A DNA stretch of 64,000 nt from Pseudomonadota bacterium. GTDB taxonomy: Bacteria; Desulfobacterota; Desulfovibrionia; Desulfovibrionales; Desulfomicrobiaceae. The stretch lies in contig JAEWKZ010000046.1 of assembly GCA_023393525.1 (NCBI GenBank), positions 75,665 through 139,664 on the forward strand, in the 5' to 3' direction. This document shows positions 17,743 through 26,967 of the stretch, one piece after another (the stretch's first letter is position 1; every line of letters begins with the position of its first letter). The translations under genes were made by a program, and so were the position numbers. The notes under the pieces are model-generated. The model did no database searches. It had not been told where the DNA came from and saw nothing but the letters and a program-made list of their open reading frames with translations.

Positions 17743-19668
17743 ATGAATGTACGAGCATTGCTGAAAATCGTTTTTGTATCGGCGCTGGTGCTGGGTTTTG
17801 CCGTGACGGCTTTCGCCTCGGCCAAAAGCGAGTATCAGCGCGGCGTGAGCGCCTTCAATTCCCTGTTGGCCAATGAAAAAAGGGCTGGGCTGCGGGCGGA
17901 GTGGGAAGCGGTCATGAAACCCTTTCTGCGGTCGCTGGGGGCTGATCCCAAAAGCGAGTATGCGCCGCGCTCCATGTTTTTTCTCGGTCGATGCTACGAG
18001 GAACTGGCGCGGCGCTCCTTTTCCCGGGCGGACCGGCTCAAGGCCCTGGAGGCCTACGACCGGATGCTGGCCACCTATCCAAAGTACGGGTGGTCGGATG
18101 ACGCCCTGTTCCGCATGGGGCTCATCTGGCAGGAACAGTTCAGGGATGCCTCGAAGGCCGCGCGGGTTTTCAAGACCCTTATCGACACCTATCCCCAGGG
18201 CGACAAGGTGCCCGAGGCCCGGGAGCGGCTGCTCGGCATCAAGGGCGGCGATCAGCCGCAACCCGTCGCCGCCGCGACGAAGCCTGCAAAGGAAAAGCCC
18301 GCCAGTGCCCAAACCGCCGCCGCTCCGGAAAAGGCCGCGCCCGCAAAGCTCAAGGACGGGCTGACCCTGCTCGGCATCCGGCACTGGTCGAGTCCCGATT
18401 ATACCCGCGTGGTCATGGACATGACCCAGGATGTGCACTACGAGCGCGCCCTGGTGGAAAAGGCGGCGGGCGGCAACAAGCAGCTGCAGATCATCCTGCA
18501 GCAGGCCGGCATCGCCGGCGACGTCATGCCCGCGCGCCGCGTCGACGACGGCATTCTGTCCCAGATTCAGGTCGGCCCCGATCCCGCCGGTGGAGCGCTG
18601 GTCACTTTCGACCTGATGACCATGGACCATTACCGGGTTTTCACTCTGCCCGATCCTTACCGCGTGGTCATCGATATTTACGGAACCGGAGGGCAGTCCC
18701 GGCAGGCCGTCGCGGCATCCTCGCCTTCCGCGGCGGACTCGCGGCCGGGCGGGGCGGTGGACCACGTCCAGGCTGCGCTGGCAGAGTTGCAAGCCAAGCA
18801 GTCCGCCGCGCCGAAAAAAGAAACCGTCGCCAAGCAGGCCAAGGCCGCGCCGCCCAAGGCTCCGGCCCAGTCCTCGGCCAAGCAGGCCGCGGCCCCCAAG
18901 GGCAAGGCCCCGGAGATCAAGGTCAGCACCACGCAGAAGAAGTACACCGGTTCGCTGGTCGAGCAACTGGGGCTCAAGGTGCGCACGATCATGATCGACG
19001 CAGGCCACGGCGGCAAGGATCCCGGCGCGGTGGCCAACCGGCTCCAGGAGAAGAACATCAATCTGCGCATGGCCAAGATCCTGGGCGGGATGCTCAAGGA
19101 GCAGGGCTTCGAGGTCCACTACACCCGCACCGGCGACACGTTCATCCCGCTGGAGGAGCGCACCGCCATGGCCAACGGCAAGAACGCGGATCTGTTCATT
19201 TCCGTTCACTGCAACGCCCACAAGGATAAAAACGTCAGGGGCCTTGAGGTCTATTACCTGAACCTGGCCACGGACGCCCAGGCCGTGCGCGTGGCCGCGC
19301 GCGAGAATGGGGTGTCGGCCAAGAAGATCAGCGATATGCAGTTCATTCTTTCCGACCTCATGCTCAATTCCAAGATAAACGAATCGCGGCAGATGGCGGC
19401 TCTGGTCGAACAGGAGACCCTGCGCACCGTGCGCCCCAAGTATTCCCTCTCCAGCCATGGATCCAAGGGCGCGTTTTTTTACGTGCTGACCGGCGCGCGC
19501 ATGCCGTCCATTCTCGTGGAACTGGGATATCTGACCAATGCGCCCGAAGCCGCCAAGCTGAACACCGACGCATACCTGCAGGCCATGGCCAGGGGGCTGA
19601 CCAGCGGAGTGATGGCGTACAGAAAGAAGCTGGAGCGGTTCGCCCTGAACGGACCCGGGGCCTCCTGA
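17743..19668 (+). CDS. N-acetylmuramoyl-L-alanine amidase with TPR and AMIN domains
   Basis: A periplasmic peptidoglycan amidase of 641 residues. Residues 1-26 form a signal peptide. A TPR-like helical repeat region (about 27-165) precedes an Ala/Lys-rich linker. An AMIN domain (about 205-310, around LLGIRHWSSPDYTRVV) follows, then a second Ala/Lys-rich linker and an Amidase_3 domain. Its zinc and catalytic residues are in IDAGHGGKD, QEKN, SVHCN and the late VELGYLTN. The ATG at 17743 gives the signal peptide. AMIN domains normally target the enzyme to the septum. A strong terminator follows. Confidence 0.92.
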   Translation: MNVRALLKIVFVSALVLGFAVTAFASAKSEYQRGVSAFNSLLANEKRAGLRAEWEAVMKPFLRSLGADPKSEYAPRSMFFLGRCYEELARRSFSRADRLKALEAYDRMLATYPKYGWSDDALFRMGLIWQEQFRDASKAARVFKTLIDTYPQGDKVPEARERLLGIKGGDQPQPVAAATKPAKEKPASAQTAAAPEKAAPAKLKDGLTLLGIRHWSSPDYTRVVMDMTQDVHYERALVEKAAGGNKQLQIILQQAGIAGDVMPARRVDDGILSQIQVGPDPAGGALVTFDLMTMDHYRVFTLPDPYRVVIDIYGTGGQSRQAVAASSPSAADSRPGGAVDHVQAALAELQAKQSAAPKKETVAKQAKAAPPKAPAQSSAKQAAAPKGKAPEIKVSTTQKKYTGSLVEQLGLKVRTIMIDAGHGGKDPGAVANRLQEKNINLRMAKILGGMLKEQGFEVHYTRTGDTFIPLEERTAMANGKNADLFISVHCNAHKDKNVRGLEVYYLNLATDAQAVRVAARENGVSAKKISDMQFILSDLMLNSKINESRQMAALVEQETLRTVRPKYSLSSHGSKGAFFYVLTGARMPSILVELGYLTNAPEAAKLNTDAYLQAMARGLTSGVMAYRKKLERFALNGPGAS

Positions 19669-19691
19669 ACTCATTTTTCGAGGTCCTTTTT

Positions 19692-19730
19692 CCGCCCATG
19701 CTCCATTCGTGGAGCGGGGCGGTTTTTTTT
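19692..19730 (+). terminator. Rho-independent terminator after the amidase gene
   Basis: Stem CCGCCC/GGGCGG plus inner GCTCC/GGAGC, closely followed by eight T residues at 19723-19730. It lies 24 bases after the amidase stop. Confidence 0.85.
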
Positions 19731-19756
19731 CAACATCTTGTCCTGGAGTCAATCCG

Positions 19757-20443
19757 ATGGTTTTCCCTCTCGGTTCGGTGATCAACGCCCTGGCCATCCT
19801 GGCCGGGGGCGCCCTGGGCTTGCTGCTGCATGGACGGTTGCCGGAGAAAATGCGGCAGGTCGTTTTTCAGGGACTGGGGCTTTGCGTCCTGGTCATCGGC
19901 ATGCAGATGGCCTTGCAGGGAAAGAACGGCCTGCTCGTGGTCTTAAGCGTTCTCATCGGAGGCATCGTGGGAGAGGCCCTGCGCCTCGAAGACCGTTTCG
20001 CCGGCTTGGCCGGCAAGCTCAAAGGCCTGGTGCGTTCGAACAACACCCGCTTCGTGGACGGCATGGTCAACGCCTCCCTGATTTATTGCATCGGGGCCAT
20101 GGCCATTCTCGGTTCTTTCGACGAAGGCATCCGCGGCGACCACTCCATTCTCTTCACCAAGGCCCTGCTGGACGGTTTCGCCTCCATCGCCCTGGCCTCG
20201 ACCTATGGCGCGGGGGTGCTCTTTTCCGCCTTGCCGGTTCTTCTGTATCAGGGGCTGCTGACCATTTTCGCAGGTTCCTTCCAGGCCTATTTTTCGGACT
20301 ACCTCATCGCCCAGCTCACCGCCACCGGGGGGACACTGATCCTGGGCATCGGCATCAACCTCCTGGGGCTCACGACGATTCGACTTTCCAGTCTTCTGCC
20401 GTCCCTGGTCGCCATCGTCATTTTGTCCATTGTCTTCCCTTGA
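19757..20443 (+). CDS. DUF554 family integral membrane protein (YdfK/YqgA-like)
   Basis: A 228-residue polytopic membrane protein with about six or seven hydrophobic helices. Family features are the opening GSVINALAILAGGALGLLL, a conserved GEALRLEDR segment after the second helix, and a C-terminal half starting ALLDGFASIALASTYG. The family is widespread, with no firmly established function; transport is assumed from topology. CTGGAG lies ahead of the ATG. It stands alone between two terminator/promoter regions. Confidence 0.88.
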   Translation: MVFPLGSVINALAILAGGALGLLLHGRLPEKMRQVVFQGLGLCVLVIGMQMALQGKNGLLVVLSVLIGGIVGEALRLEDRFAGLAGKLKGLVRSNNTRFVDGMVNASLIYCIGAMAILGSFDEGIRGDHSILFTKALLDGFASIALASTYGAGVLFSALPVLLYQGLLTIFAGSFQAYFSDYLIAQLTATGGTLILGIGINLLGLTTIRLSSLLPSLVAIVILSIVFP

Positions 20444-20545
20444 AACGGGCTAGGGCTTTCCCGGCGGAGAAGAGTTTTTCTTTTCAAAGTTGTCGCAATG
20501 TGTATAAGATAACCAAGTAATTGTCGGAATTTTTCGGCTTGGCAT

Positions 20546-22471
20546 ATGCGGCGTCACATTTTCAGCGGTGGGCAGATGGCCAATTCCTCCAGGATTCTTC
20601 GAACCGACGTCAGCGGTCGCCTCGGGCGCAGGCTGCTGGTGTGGATCCTGCTCGGGAGCACGCTGTTCACGGCGTTCGGCACGGCGGTGCAGCTCACCAT
20701 AGACTACCGCAAGGACAGGGAGATCATGCTGTCGCAACTGGAACAGATCCGCACATCGCGCCTGACCAGTCTGACCAACGCGTTGTGGCATTTGGACGAA
20801 GTGCAGATCCTGGTTCAGCTCGAAGGCGTGCTGGAATTGCGTGACATGATGTACGCCGAGGTCGTCACCCCGGAAGGAATCAGTTTCTTTCGCGGCGAGC
20901 ATGCCGATGAGAAGACACTGATCGTGCGGAAGTACCCCCTTCAGTACAAGGCTCTCGACCGCATCGATCATATCGGCACCCTGGTTGTGGCCGCCGACAA
21001 AAACGCCCTGCGGCGCAGGCTGCTGGACAAGATCCTGGTCATCGTCATCACCCAGGGCGTGCAGATCCTGTTGGTGGCGGTGCTCATCGTCCTCATCTTT
21101 TATCTTCTGGTGACCCGTCATTTGCGGCGCATGGCCGCCTACACCTCCTCTTTGACCATCGACAGGCTTCAGGAGCCGCTCCGCCTGGACAAAGCCTCGT
21201 CCAAACCCGATGAGATCGATGTCGTGGTCCGCGCCTTCAACGACATGCGCGAAAATCTGCTCAAGGATATCAAGCAAAGGGAGGTCGCCGAGAAAAAACT
21301 CAAAGATGCTGAAAGCTATATCCGCAACATCCTCGACTCGATGCCGTCGATTCTGGTTTCGGTTGACGTGGATGGCCGCGTGACGCAGTGGAATCGACAG
21401 GCGGCGTCAAGGACGGGCGTGCCGGTGGCGGAGGCCGTGGGGCGACTTTTCACCGAGGTCTGCCCGAAGGCTCCGGTCAGCATGGAGCAGATCGCCGCCG
21501 CCGTGGATCGGGATCTGCCGGTCAAGATTTCCAAGGTGCCCAGGATTTCGGACGACATGGTCGAATATGTCGATGTGACGGTCTACCCCCTGACCACGAA
21601 CGATGCCCGGGGCGCGGTCATCCGCATCGACGACGCCACGGAGCGGGTGCGCCTCGAGGAGATGCTCATCCAGTCCGAGAAGATGGTTTCCGTCGGCGGC
21701 CTGGCTGCGGGCATGGCGCATGAGATCAACAACCCCCTGGCTGGAATCCTGCAAAACGGGCAGGTCATCAGAAACAGGATTTCTCCCGATCTGCCCGCCA
21801 ACAGAAAACTGGCGGAAGAGCTCGGCACCGACATGGATCTGGTGCACGCCTATTTCGAACGGCGCGGTTGCCTGCGCATGATGGATTCGATCATGGACTC
21901 GGGCCTGCGGGCCGCGCGGATCGTGGAGAACATGCTTTCCTTCAGCCGCAAGAACAGCATGCGCATGAGCGAGGTCGATATCCGCGACGTGCTGGATCGC
22001 ACACTCGAACTTGCGGCCAACGACTATGACCTGAAAAAGCAGTATGATTTTCGAAAGATCAAGATCGTGCGGGAATACGAAGCCGATCTGCCCCTGGTGC
22101 GTTGCGAGGAAAGCAAGATGCAGCAGGTTTTTTTCAATCTGATCCGCAATGGAGCGCAGGCCATGGCTGGACAGGACCTTCCGGCCCGTTTCATCCTGCG
22201 TGTCATGCGCGGCGACGGCGAGGTGCGCGTTGAAATCGAGGACAATGGTCCGGGCATGTCCGAGGAATTGCGCAAAAGGGTTTTCGAGCCTTTTTTCACC
22301 ACCAAGCGGGTGGGTGAAGGCACCGGGCTTGGCCTTTCGGTGTCCTATTTCCTGGTAGTTGAAAATCATGGCGGCAGGATCGATGTGGAATCCACCCCCG
22401 GCAAGGGGTCTGTTTTCATCGTCCATCTGCCGCTGACACCGGCCGAACAGAGCGCCGGCGGAGTTTTATGA
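20546..22471 (+). CDS. Membrane sensor histidine kinase with HAMP and PAS
   Basis: A 641-residue kinase. A first transmembrane helix (about 28-50), an ~110-residue extracytoplasmic sensor region, a second helix (about 170-192), a HAMP segment (about 192-250) and a PAS domain (about 258-375) precede the HisKA motif GMAHEINNPLAG. An HATPase domain with DNGPGM and GTGLGLS follows. An insertion of about 30 residues lies between the phospho-His helix and the dimer helix 2. An in-frame ATG at 20576 is a possible alternative start. A TATAAG hexamer lies at about 20500. It overlaps the receiver gene by four bases. Confidence 0.9.
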   Translation: MRRHIFSGGQMANSSRILRTDVSGRLGRRLLVWILLGSTLFTAFGTAVQLTIDYRKDREIMLSQLEQIRTSRLTSLTNALWHLDEVQILVQLEGVLELRDMMYAEVVTPEGISFFRGEHADEKTLIVRKYPLQYKALDRIDHIGTLVVAADKNALRRRLLDKILVIVITQGVQILLVAVLIVLIFYLLVTRHLRRMAAYTSSLTIDRLQEPLRLDKASSKPDEIDVVVRAFNDMRENLLKDIKQREVAEKKLKDAESYIRNILDSMPSILVSVDVDGRVTQWNRQAASRTGVPVAEAVGRLFTEVCPKAPVSMEQIAAAVDRDLPVKISKVPRISDDMVEYVDVTVYPLTTNDARGAVIRIDDATERVRLEEMLIQSEKMVSVGGLAAGMAHEINNPLAGILQNGQVIRNRISPDLPANRKLAEELGTDMDLVHAYFERRGCLRMMDSIMDSGLRAARIVENMLSFSRKNSMRMSEVDIRDVLDRTLELAANDYDLKKQYDFRKIKIVREYEADLPLVRCEESKMQQVFFNLIRNGAQAMAGQDLPARFILRVMRGDGEVRVEIEDNGPGMSEELRKRVFEPFFTTKRVGEGTGLGLSVSYFLVVENHGGRIDVESTPGKGSVFIVHLPLTPAEQSAGGVL

Positions 22472-22875
22472 TGGTACGCGACACGATGCCGGGCAGTCCG
22501 GTGCGGGTGCTCGTTCTCGATGACGAGCCCAACATTCGGGAAAGTCTGGCCGAGTATCTGATGGATTGCGGATTTGCGACCTTCACGGCCGAGAGCGCCG
22601 AGGACGCCTTGGCGCTGCCCGAGCTTGGCGATGTGGAGGTGGCGCTGGTCGACATACGCCTGGGCGGCATCGACGGATTGGAGTTCATCAAGCGGCTGCA
22701 TGTCCTGCATCCGGCGGTGCGCTGCCTGATCCACACGGGCTCCACCGATTTTCAGCTGGACCCGGAGCTTCGGGCCATCGGTCTGACGGAGCGCGAGGTG
22801 CTTTTCAAGCCGGTTCTGGACATGGGGGTTTTCGAGACCCTTATCCGTGAGAAGGTGTCGGAGGGCCGGTCATGA
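22468..22875 (+). CDS. Single-domain response regulator
   Basis: A 135-residue stand-alone receiver. The acidic pocket is DDE (residues 18-20), the phospho-acceptor is Asp62 in VDIRL, and the conserved Lys lies in LFKPV. The usual Thr/Ser after strand 4 is HTGS. There is no output domain, so it may act as a phosphate shuttle or bind a protein partner. Start and stop both overlap neighbouring genes by four bases, so it is translated with the flanking kinases. Confidence 0.92.
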   Translation: MMVRDTMPGSPVRVLVLDDEPNIRESLAEYLMDCGFATFTAESAEDALALPELGDVEVALVDIRLGGIDGLEFIKRLHVLHPAVRCLIHTGSTDFQLDPELRAIGLTEREVLFKPVLDMGVFETLIREKVSEGRS

Positions 22876-24104
22876 CCCTGGGCGCCAATCCCGTGGTCCT
22901 GACCATCGACGACGACCAGGCGGTGCGCGAAAGTCTGGCCAATTTCCTGGAGGATTTTGGATACGGCGTGCTCCAGGCCGAAGACGGGGAGCACGGGCTC
23001 GAGGTTTTCGCTGCCGAGCATCCGGATCTGATTCTGGTGGATCTGCGCATGCCGCGCATGGATGGCTTGCAGGTGCTGGCCAGGATTCAGGAGCTGTCCC
23101 CTGAAACGCCGGTCATGGTCGTGTCCGGCGCGGGAGACATCCGCGACGTGGTCGAGGCCCTGCGCCGGGGCGCATGGGATTATCTGGTCAAGCCCATCCA
23201 GGACATGAACATCCTGCTGCACTCGGTGCAGACGTGTCTGGAGCGGGCCCGGTTGCAGCGGCAGAACCGCGAGTACCAGCAAAGTCTGGAAGAGTCTTTG
23301 GAGAAGCTGCACCGTACGCAGAAGGAGATGATCCAATCGGCCAAGATGGCGGCGCTGGGCGATCTGGTGGCGGGGGTGGCGCACGAGGTGAACACGCCCA
23401 TCGGGGTCAGCGTCACGGCGGCCTCCTTTCTGGCCGAAAGAACCCGCCAGCTTCGGGAGTTGTACGAGAAGGGGGAGATGAAGCGTTCGGATCTGGAGAA
23501 ATATCTGAGCCTGGCCGAGGAGTCTTCCGGCTCGGTGCTTTCCAATCTGGAGCGGGCCGCGGAACTGGTGCAGAGCTTCAAGAAGGTCGCGGCGGATCAG
23601 AGTTCCGAGGAGAAACGCGTCTTCGGGATGAAGAACTATCTGGAACAGATTCTTTTGAGCCTGCGCCCGCAGTTCAAACGCACCCCGCATCAGGTGAGCA
23701 TGGACTGTCCCGATGACCTGACCCTTGACTCCTATCCCGGGGCCATCATGCAGATCATGACCAACCTGATCATGAATTCGCTACTCCACGGCTTCGCGGA
23801 CGGGCGGCCCGGAGAGATATCCATCAAGGTCGAACCGGCTGGAGAAAACGTGCTGCTGACGTACCGCGACACGGGCGTCGGCATGGACCGGGAACAGAAA
23901 GAGCGGATCTACGATCCGTTCTACACCACAACGCGCGGTTCGGGCGGCACCGGCCTGGGCATGAACATCGTCTACAATCTGGTCACCCAGACCCTGAAGG
24001 GGTCGATCATGCTGGAAACCAGCCCCGGAAAGGGCGCGGTTTTCGTGCTGACGCTGCCCAGTGATCCTGATCGGGTCGAGGCCGCGCCGACAGACCCGGC
24101 GTAG
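22872..24104 (+). CDS. Receiver-histidine kinase hybrid protein
   Basis: A 410-residue soluble protein with an N-terminal receiver (phospho-acceptor Asp57, lysine in VKPIQ). A coiled-coil linker (about 120-155) follows, then a kinase core whose phospho-His is His171 in GVAHEVNTPIG and an HATPase domain with DTGVGM and GTGLGMN. The N-terminal receiver means its activity can be set by upstream phosphoryl flow. No membrane segment is present. With the two preceding genes it forms a compact phosphorelay lacking an encoded DNA-binding output. Confidence 0.92.
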   Translation: MTLGANPVVLTIDDDQAVRESLANFLEDFGYGVLQAEDGEHGLEVFAAEHPDLILVDLRMPRMDGLQVLARIQELSPETPVMVVSGAGDIRDVVEALRRGAWDYLVKPIQDMNILLHSVQTCLERARLQRQNREYQQSLEESLEKLHRTQKEMIQSAKMAALGDLVAGVAHEVNTPIGVSVTAASFLAERTRQLRELYEKGEMKRSDLEKYLSLAEESSGSVLSNLERAAELVQSFKKVAADQSSEEKRVFGMKNYLEQILLSLRPQFKRTPHQVSMDCPDDLTLDSYPGAIMQIMTNLIMNSLLHGFADGRPGEISIKVEPAGENVLLTYRDTGVGMDREQKERIYDPFYTTTRGSGGTGLGMNIVYNLVTQTLKGSIMLETSPGKGAVFVLTLPSDPDRVEAAPTDPA

Positions 24105-24220
24105 TCCGGGAGCATGCGTTTTTTCGGGAGATTCCCGGCCGACCGGACACAACCCCGATTGTCGACGCATCCGCCGGATCGTCTACGGTACCTTCAACGC
24201 GTCAGGCCCCATGCGGCTGC

Positions 24221-24568
24221 CTAGTCGCAGGAAGACGACGATTTGACTGCCAGATACGCGAAATAGCGCTGCTCGTCCTCCTGGCAGACCGGATGCGACG
24301 CGATGTGCCCAGTCAGCGCCTCGATGACCGAGGATTGCAGGGATGTGGTGGAATCGAGGAGTTGGTAGTAGACCCATTTTCCGCTGCGCCGGGCCTTGAC
24401 CCATCCGGCGTTCTTCAGAAAGGCCAGATGCCGCGAGACCTTGGATTGCGGGGTTTGCAGGGCTTCCATCAGATCGCACACGCAGAGCTCGCCGTGGCGG
24501 AGCAGGCTGACGATGCGCAGTCGGGTGGGGTCGGACAGGGCCTTGAGCGTTTCAGCGATTTTTTCCAT
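24221..24568 (-). CDS. ArsR/SmtB-family transcriptional repressor
   Basis: A 115-residue winged-helix repressor. ALSDPTRLRIVSLL opens the domain, ELCVCDL supplies the cysteine pair used by ArsR-type metal(loid) sensors, and the recognition helix is TPQSKVSRHLAFL. The tail ends in SSSSCD, adding a terminal cysteine. The likely inducers are arsenite or soft metal ions, by analogy with the CVC sensors. No arsenical pump lies beside it in this window. Its promoter lies right at the start codon. Confidence 0.9.
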   Translation of the reverse strand: MEKIAETLKALSDPTRLRIVSLLRHGELCVCDLMEALQTPQSKVSRHLAFLKNAGWVKARRSGKWVYYQLLDSTTSLQSSVIEALTGHIASHPVCQEDEQRYFAYLAVKSSSSCD

Positions 24569-24574
24569 GACGAA

Positions 24575-24602
24575 AATGTATCCGTATAGGCAAATATGTC
24601 AA
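24575..24602 (-). promoter_or_regulatory. Sigma-70-like promoter for the ArsR-type gene
   Basis: On the minus strand: TTGACA (24602-24597), 16 bp, TACATT (24580-24575). The -10 hexamer ends seven bases before the ATG at 24568, so the transcript would be leaderless or nearly so. The AT-rich spacer is a plausible repressor site. Confidence 0.55.
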
Positions 24603-24858
24603 GACGCCGAAACTTCTTGTGCCGTTCCGGCGTCCCGGACTATTTGTGTCCGTGCGAGACGTGGCCGGGCTTCGGCAAGGAGCGTCTTTTCATCGGGCAG
24701 CCGGGCGCGCGGTCTTTCTGCGCCGGCGTTGAGTGTTCATGCATGAAGGAGGATGATTTGTTTACGCTGTGTTGTCTTCGGCTTCCGGCCTCGCCCCGGG
24801 AACGCTTTCGCGTGGCGCGACTGCGGGCCGATCTCGGTGATTCGCAGGAGTCCGGATC

Positions 24859-25962
24859 ATGAGCGGGGATCTTTTGCTGCTTTTCGCCATCGTTTTTCTG
24901 GCGCTGGGATTCTCGTTTCTGTGTTCCGTGGCCGAAGCGGTGCTTTTGAGCATCACGCCTTCGTACATCGCGAGCCTGCGGGAAAAGAATCCGGCGCGCG
25001 CCGACGTTTTGTCCAGGTTGCGCCTGGAACGGGTGGATCAATCGCTGTCCGCGATTTTGACGCTGAACACCATCGCCCACACCGTGGGCGCCATCGTGGC
25101 CGGCGCGCAGGCTGTCGTCGTGTTCGGCAATGCCTGGATCGGCCTTTTTTCGGTGGTGATGACGCTCTTGATCCTGTTTTTGTCAGAGATCGTGCCCAAG
25201 ACCATCGGCGCGATGTATTGGCAAGCGCTGACCGGCGCGACGGCGCATTTCATCGATGCGATAATCAAGCTCCTCTATCCGCTGGTCTGGCTCTCCAATG
25301 GTCTGACCCGGATCATCGCGCGCGGGAAAACGGAGCATGTCTTCAGCCGTGACGAATTCATCGCCATGGCCGGAATCGGAGAGCGGTCGGGTCATCTGGA
25401 GGAGCATGAGTCACGAATCATCCGCAATATTTTCCGTTTTGGATCAGTGACCATAACCGCCGTGATGACGCCGCGCACGGTCATGACGGCCCTTCGACAA
25501 GACATGGCCATCGCCGAGTCCCTGCCTTTGGTCACCGGGACGCCGTTTTCCAGACTGCCGGTCTATGGCGCCGACCTGGACGACATCACCGGCGTCGTGC
25601 TCAAGGACGAGGTGCTTATCTGCATGTCCAGGGGGAGTTGCGACGGCACCCTGGCGTCGATCAAACGTCCGATCCTGTCGGTGCCCGACAGCCTGAGCCT
25701 CTCGGACCTCCTGGAATTCTTTCTCGACAAGCGTCAGCATCTGGCCATCGTCCTGGACGAATACGGCGGAACCAGGGGCCTGGTCACCCTGGAGGACGTG
25801 GTGGAAACCCTTTTCGGGATGGAGATCATGGATGAGATGGACAATGTCGCGGACATGCAGGCTTTGGCCAGGCAGCAATGGGAAAAAAGGGCGCGTTCGC
25901 TTGGCGTTTTCGGTGAACCGCGGAGAGCGGATGCGGAAGTTGAAAAAATCGCGGGTTCTTGA
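24859..25962 (+). CDS. CNNM/HlyC-CorC family membrane protein with CBS pair
   Basis: A 367-residue protein. An N-terminal DUF21/CNNM transmembrane domain (about residues 1-185) has four hydrophobic segments and the family's SEIVPKTIG motif. A CBS pair follows (about 195-325, with VMTPRTVM and DEYGGTRGLVTLEDVVE). The small C-terminal CorC_HlyC domain found in longer members is missing. The family is linked to magnesium or cobalt efflux/homeostasis. A zinc-type ZIP transporter gene follows 29 bp downstream, so the pair may handle divalent cations together. Confidence 0.88.
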   Translation: MSGDLLLLFAIVFLALGFSFLCSVAEAVLLSITPSYIASLREKNPARADVLSRLRLERVDQSLSAILTLNTIAHTVGAIVAGAQAVVVFGNAWIGLFSVVMTLLILFLSEIVPKTIGAMYWQALTGATAHFIDAIIKLLYPLVWLSNGLTRIIARGKTEHVFSRDEFIAMAGIGERSGHLEEHESRIIRNIFRFGSVTITAVMTPRTVMTALRQDMAIAESLPLVTGTPFSRLPVYGADLDDITGVVLKDEVLICMSRGSCDGTLASIKRPILSVPDSLSLSDLLEFFLDKRQHLAIVLDEYGGTRGLVTLEDVVETLFGMEIMDEMDNVADMQALARQQWEKRARSLGVFGEPRRADAEVEKIAGS

Positions 25963-25991
25963 CGCCCACATGCAGCGGAGGAAATGCGCGC

Positions 25992-26876
25992 ATGAATGAA
26001 GTCTGGTTCGCCCTGGGGTTGACCACGTTCGCGGGCCTGGCCACGGGGATCGGCAGCATCATCGCCTTCACGGCCAAGCTGTCCAGTTACCGGTTCTTGT
26101 CCGTGGCCACGGGGTTTTCGGCGGGCGTGATGCTCTACGTCTCCTTTGTGGAGATTTTTTTCAAGGGGCAGACGGCCCTGGTCAAGCACTACGGGGATCC
26201 ACAGGGGTATTGGGTCAACGTGGCCTCGTTCTTCGGCGGAATGCTGCTGATCGGACTGATCGATAATTTCATTCCCGAAGAGACCAACCCGCATGAAATC
26301 CCTTCCGAGAGCGACGCCGACAAGTTGCACGGCAAGGTCTCCACCCTCTTGCATATCGGGGAGCACAGCCGCAGGCCGACTCCACCCCCGCCGGGGCATG
26401 AGAAAAAGCTCCTGCGCATGGGCCTTTTCACCGCTCTGGCCATCGGCATTCACAACTTTCCCGAGGGGTTGGCCACGTTTTTGGCGGCGTTGGAGGACCC
26501 GAGCCTTGGCGTCGCCATCGCCATCGCCATCGCTTTGCACAACATCCCCGAGGGCGTGAGCGTTTCGGTGCCCATCTATTACGCCACGGGGAAGCGCAGA
26601 ACGGCGTTCTTCTACTCGTTTTTGAGCGGGCTGGCCGAACCCATCGGGGCGGGCATCGCCTATCTCGGCATCCTCTTTTTCGCAGGCGGGCCGGACGGCG
26701 TGCTGCCTGCGCAGCTCATGGGCATTCTCTTCGGCGGGGTGGCCGGGATCATGGTCTACATCAGCCTGGACGAGCTTCTGCCCACCAGCCGGGCCTACGG
26801 AGAAGGGCACGACAGCCTGTTCGGCCTGGTCGGAGGCATGGCGGTCATGGCGCTCAGCCTGCTTTTGATGCGCTGA
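25992..26876 (+). CDS. zupT: ZIP-family metal transporter ZupT
   Basis: A 294-residue inner-membrane importer of zinc and other divalent cations. It has about eight hydrophobic helices and a His-containing central loop (around residues 100-140). The two metal-site motifs HNFPEG and HNIPEG are in the fourth and fifth helices, as in ZupT. The ATG at 25992 is chosen because GGAGG lies ahead of it. It follows the CNNM/CBS gene and probably shares its transcript. Confidence 0.93.
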   Translation: MNEVWFALGLTTFAGLATGIGSIIAFTAKLSSYRFLSVATGFSAGVMLYVSFVEIFFKGQTALVKHYGDPQGYWVNVASFFGGMLLIGLIDNFIPEETNPHEIPSESDADKLHGKVSTLLHIGEHSRRPTPPPPGHEKKLLRMGLFTALAIGIHNFPEGLATFLAALEDPSLGVAIAIAIALHNIPEGVSVSVPIYYATGKRRTAFFYSFLSGLAEPIGAGIAYLGILFFAGGPDGVLPAQLMGILFGGVAGIMVYISLDELLPTSRAYGEGHDSLFGLVGGMAVMALSLLLMR

Positions 26877-26928
26877 ATTTTCGGATGAGAAATGGGCTCG
26901 CCCGCACAGGGCGGGGAGGAACGTTTTC

Positions 26929-26959
26929 GGGGCGGGTCGTGCTATGTGCGGCCCGCCCC
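26929..26959 (-). terminator. Hairpin between zupT and the choline-binding gene
   Basis: A perfect 8-bp GC stem (26929-26936 with 26952-26959) lies between converging genes, 9 bases beyond the stop at 26968 on the minus strand. It could end transcripts from both sides, though the T-run is poor. Confidence 0.45.
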
Positions 26960-26967
26960 GGTCGCGT

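Noticed and set aside
17293..19797. 834-codon open frame on the minus strand across the amidase gene
   Set aside because: Antisense to a clear amidase with all catalytic motifs; its product is Arg/Gly/Leu-rich low-complexity, typical of high-GC antisense frames, with no ribosome site.
24596..24862. Full 88-codon frame upstream of the CNNM/CBS gene
   Set aside because: It would start inside the ArsR promoter and has a Cys-rich, unlikely N-terminal part; only its last ~35 codons have a possible start, listed as a weak finding.
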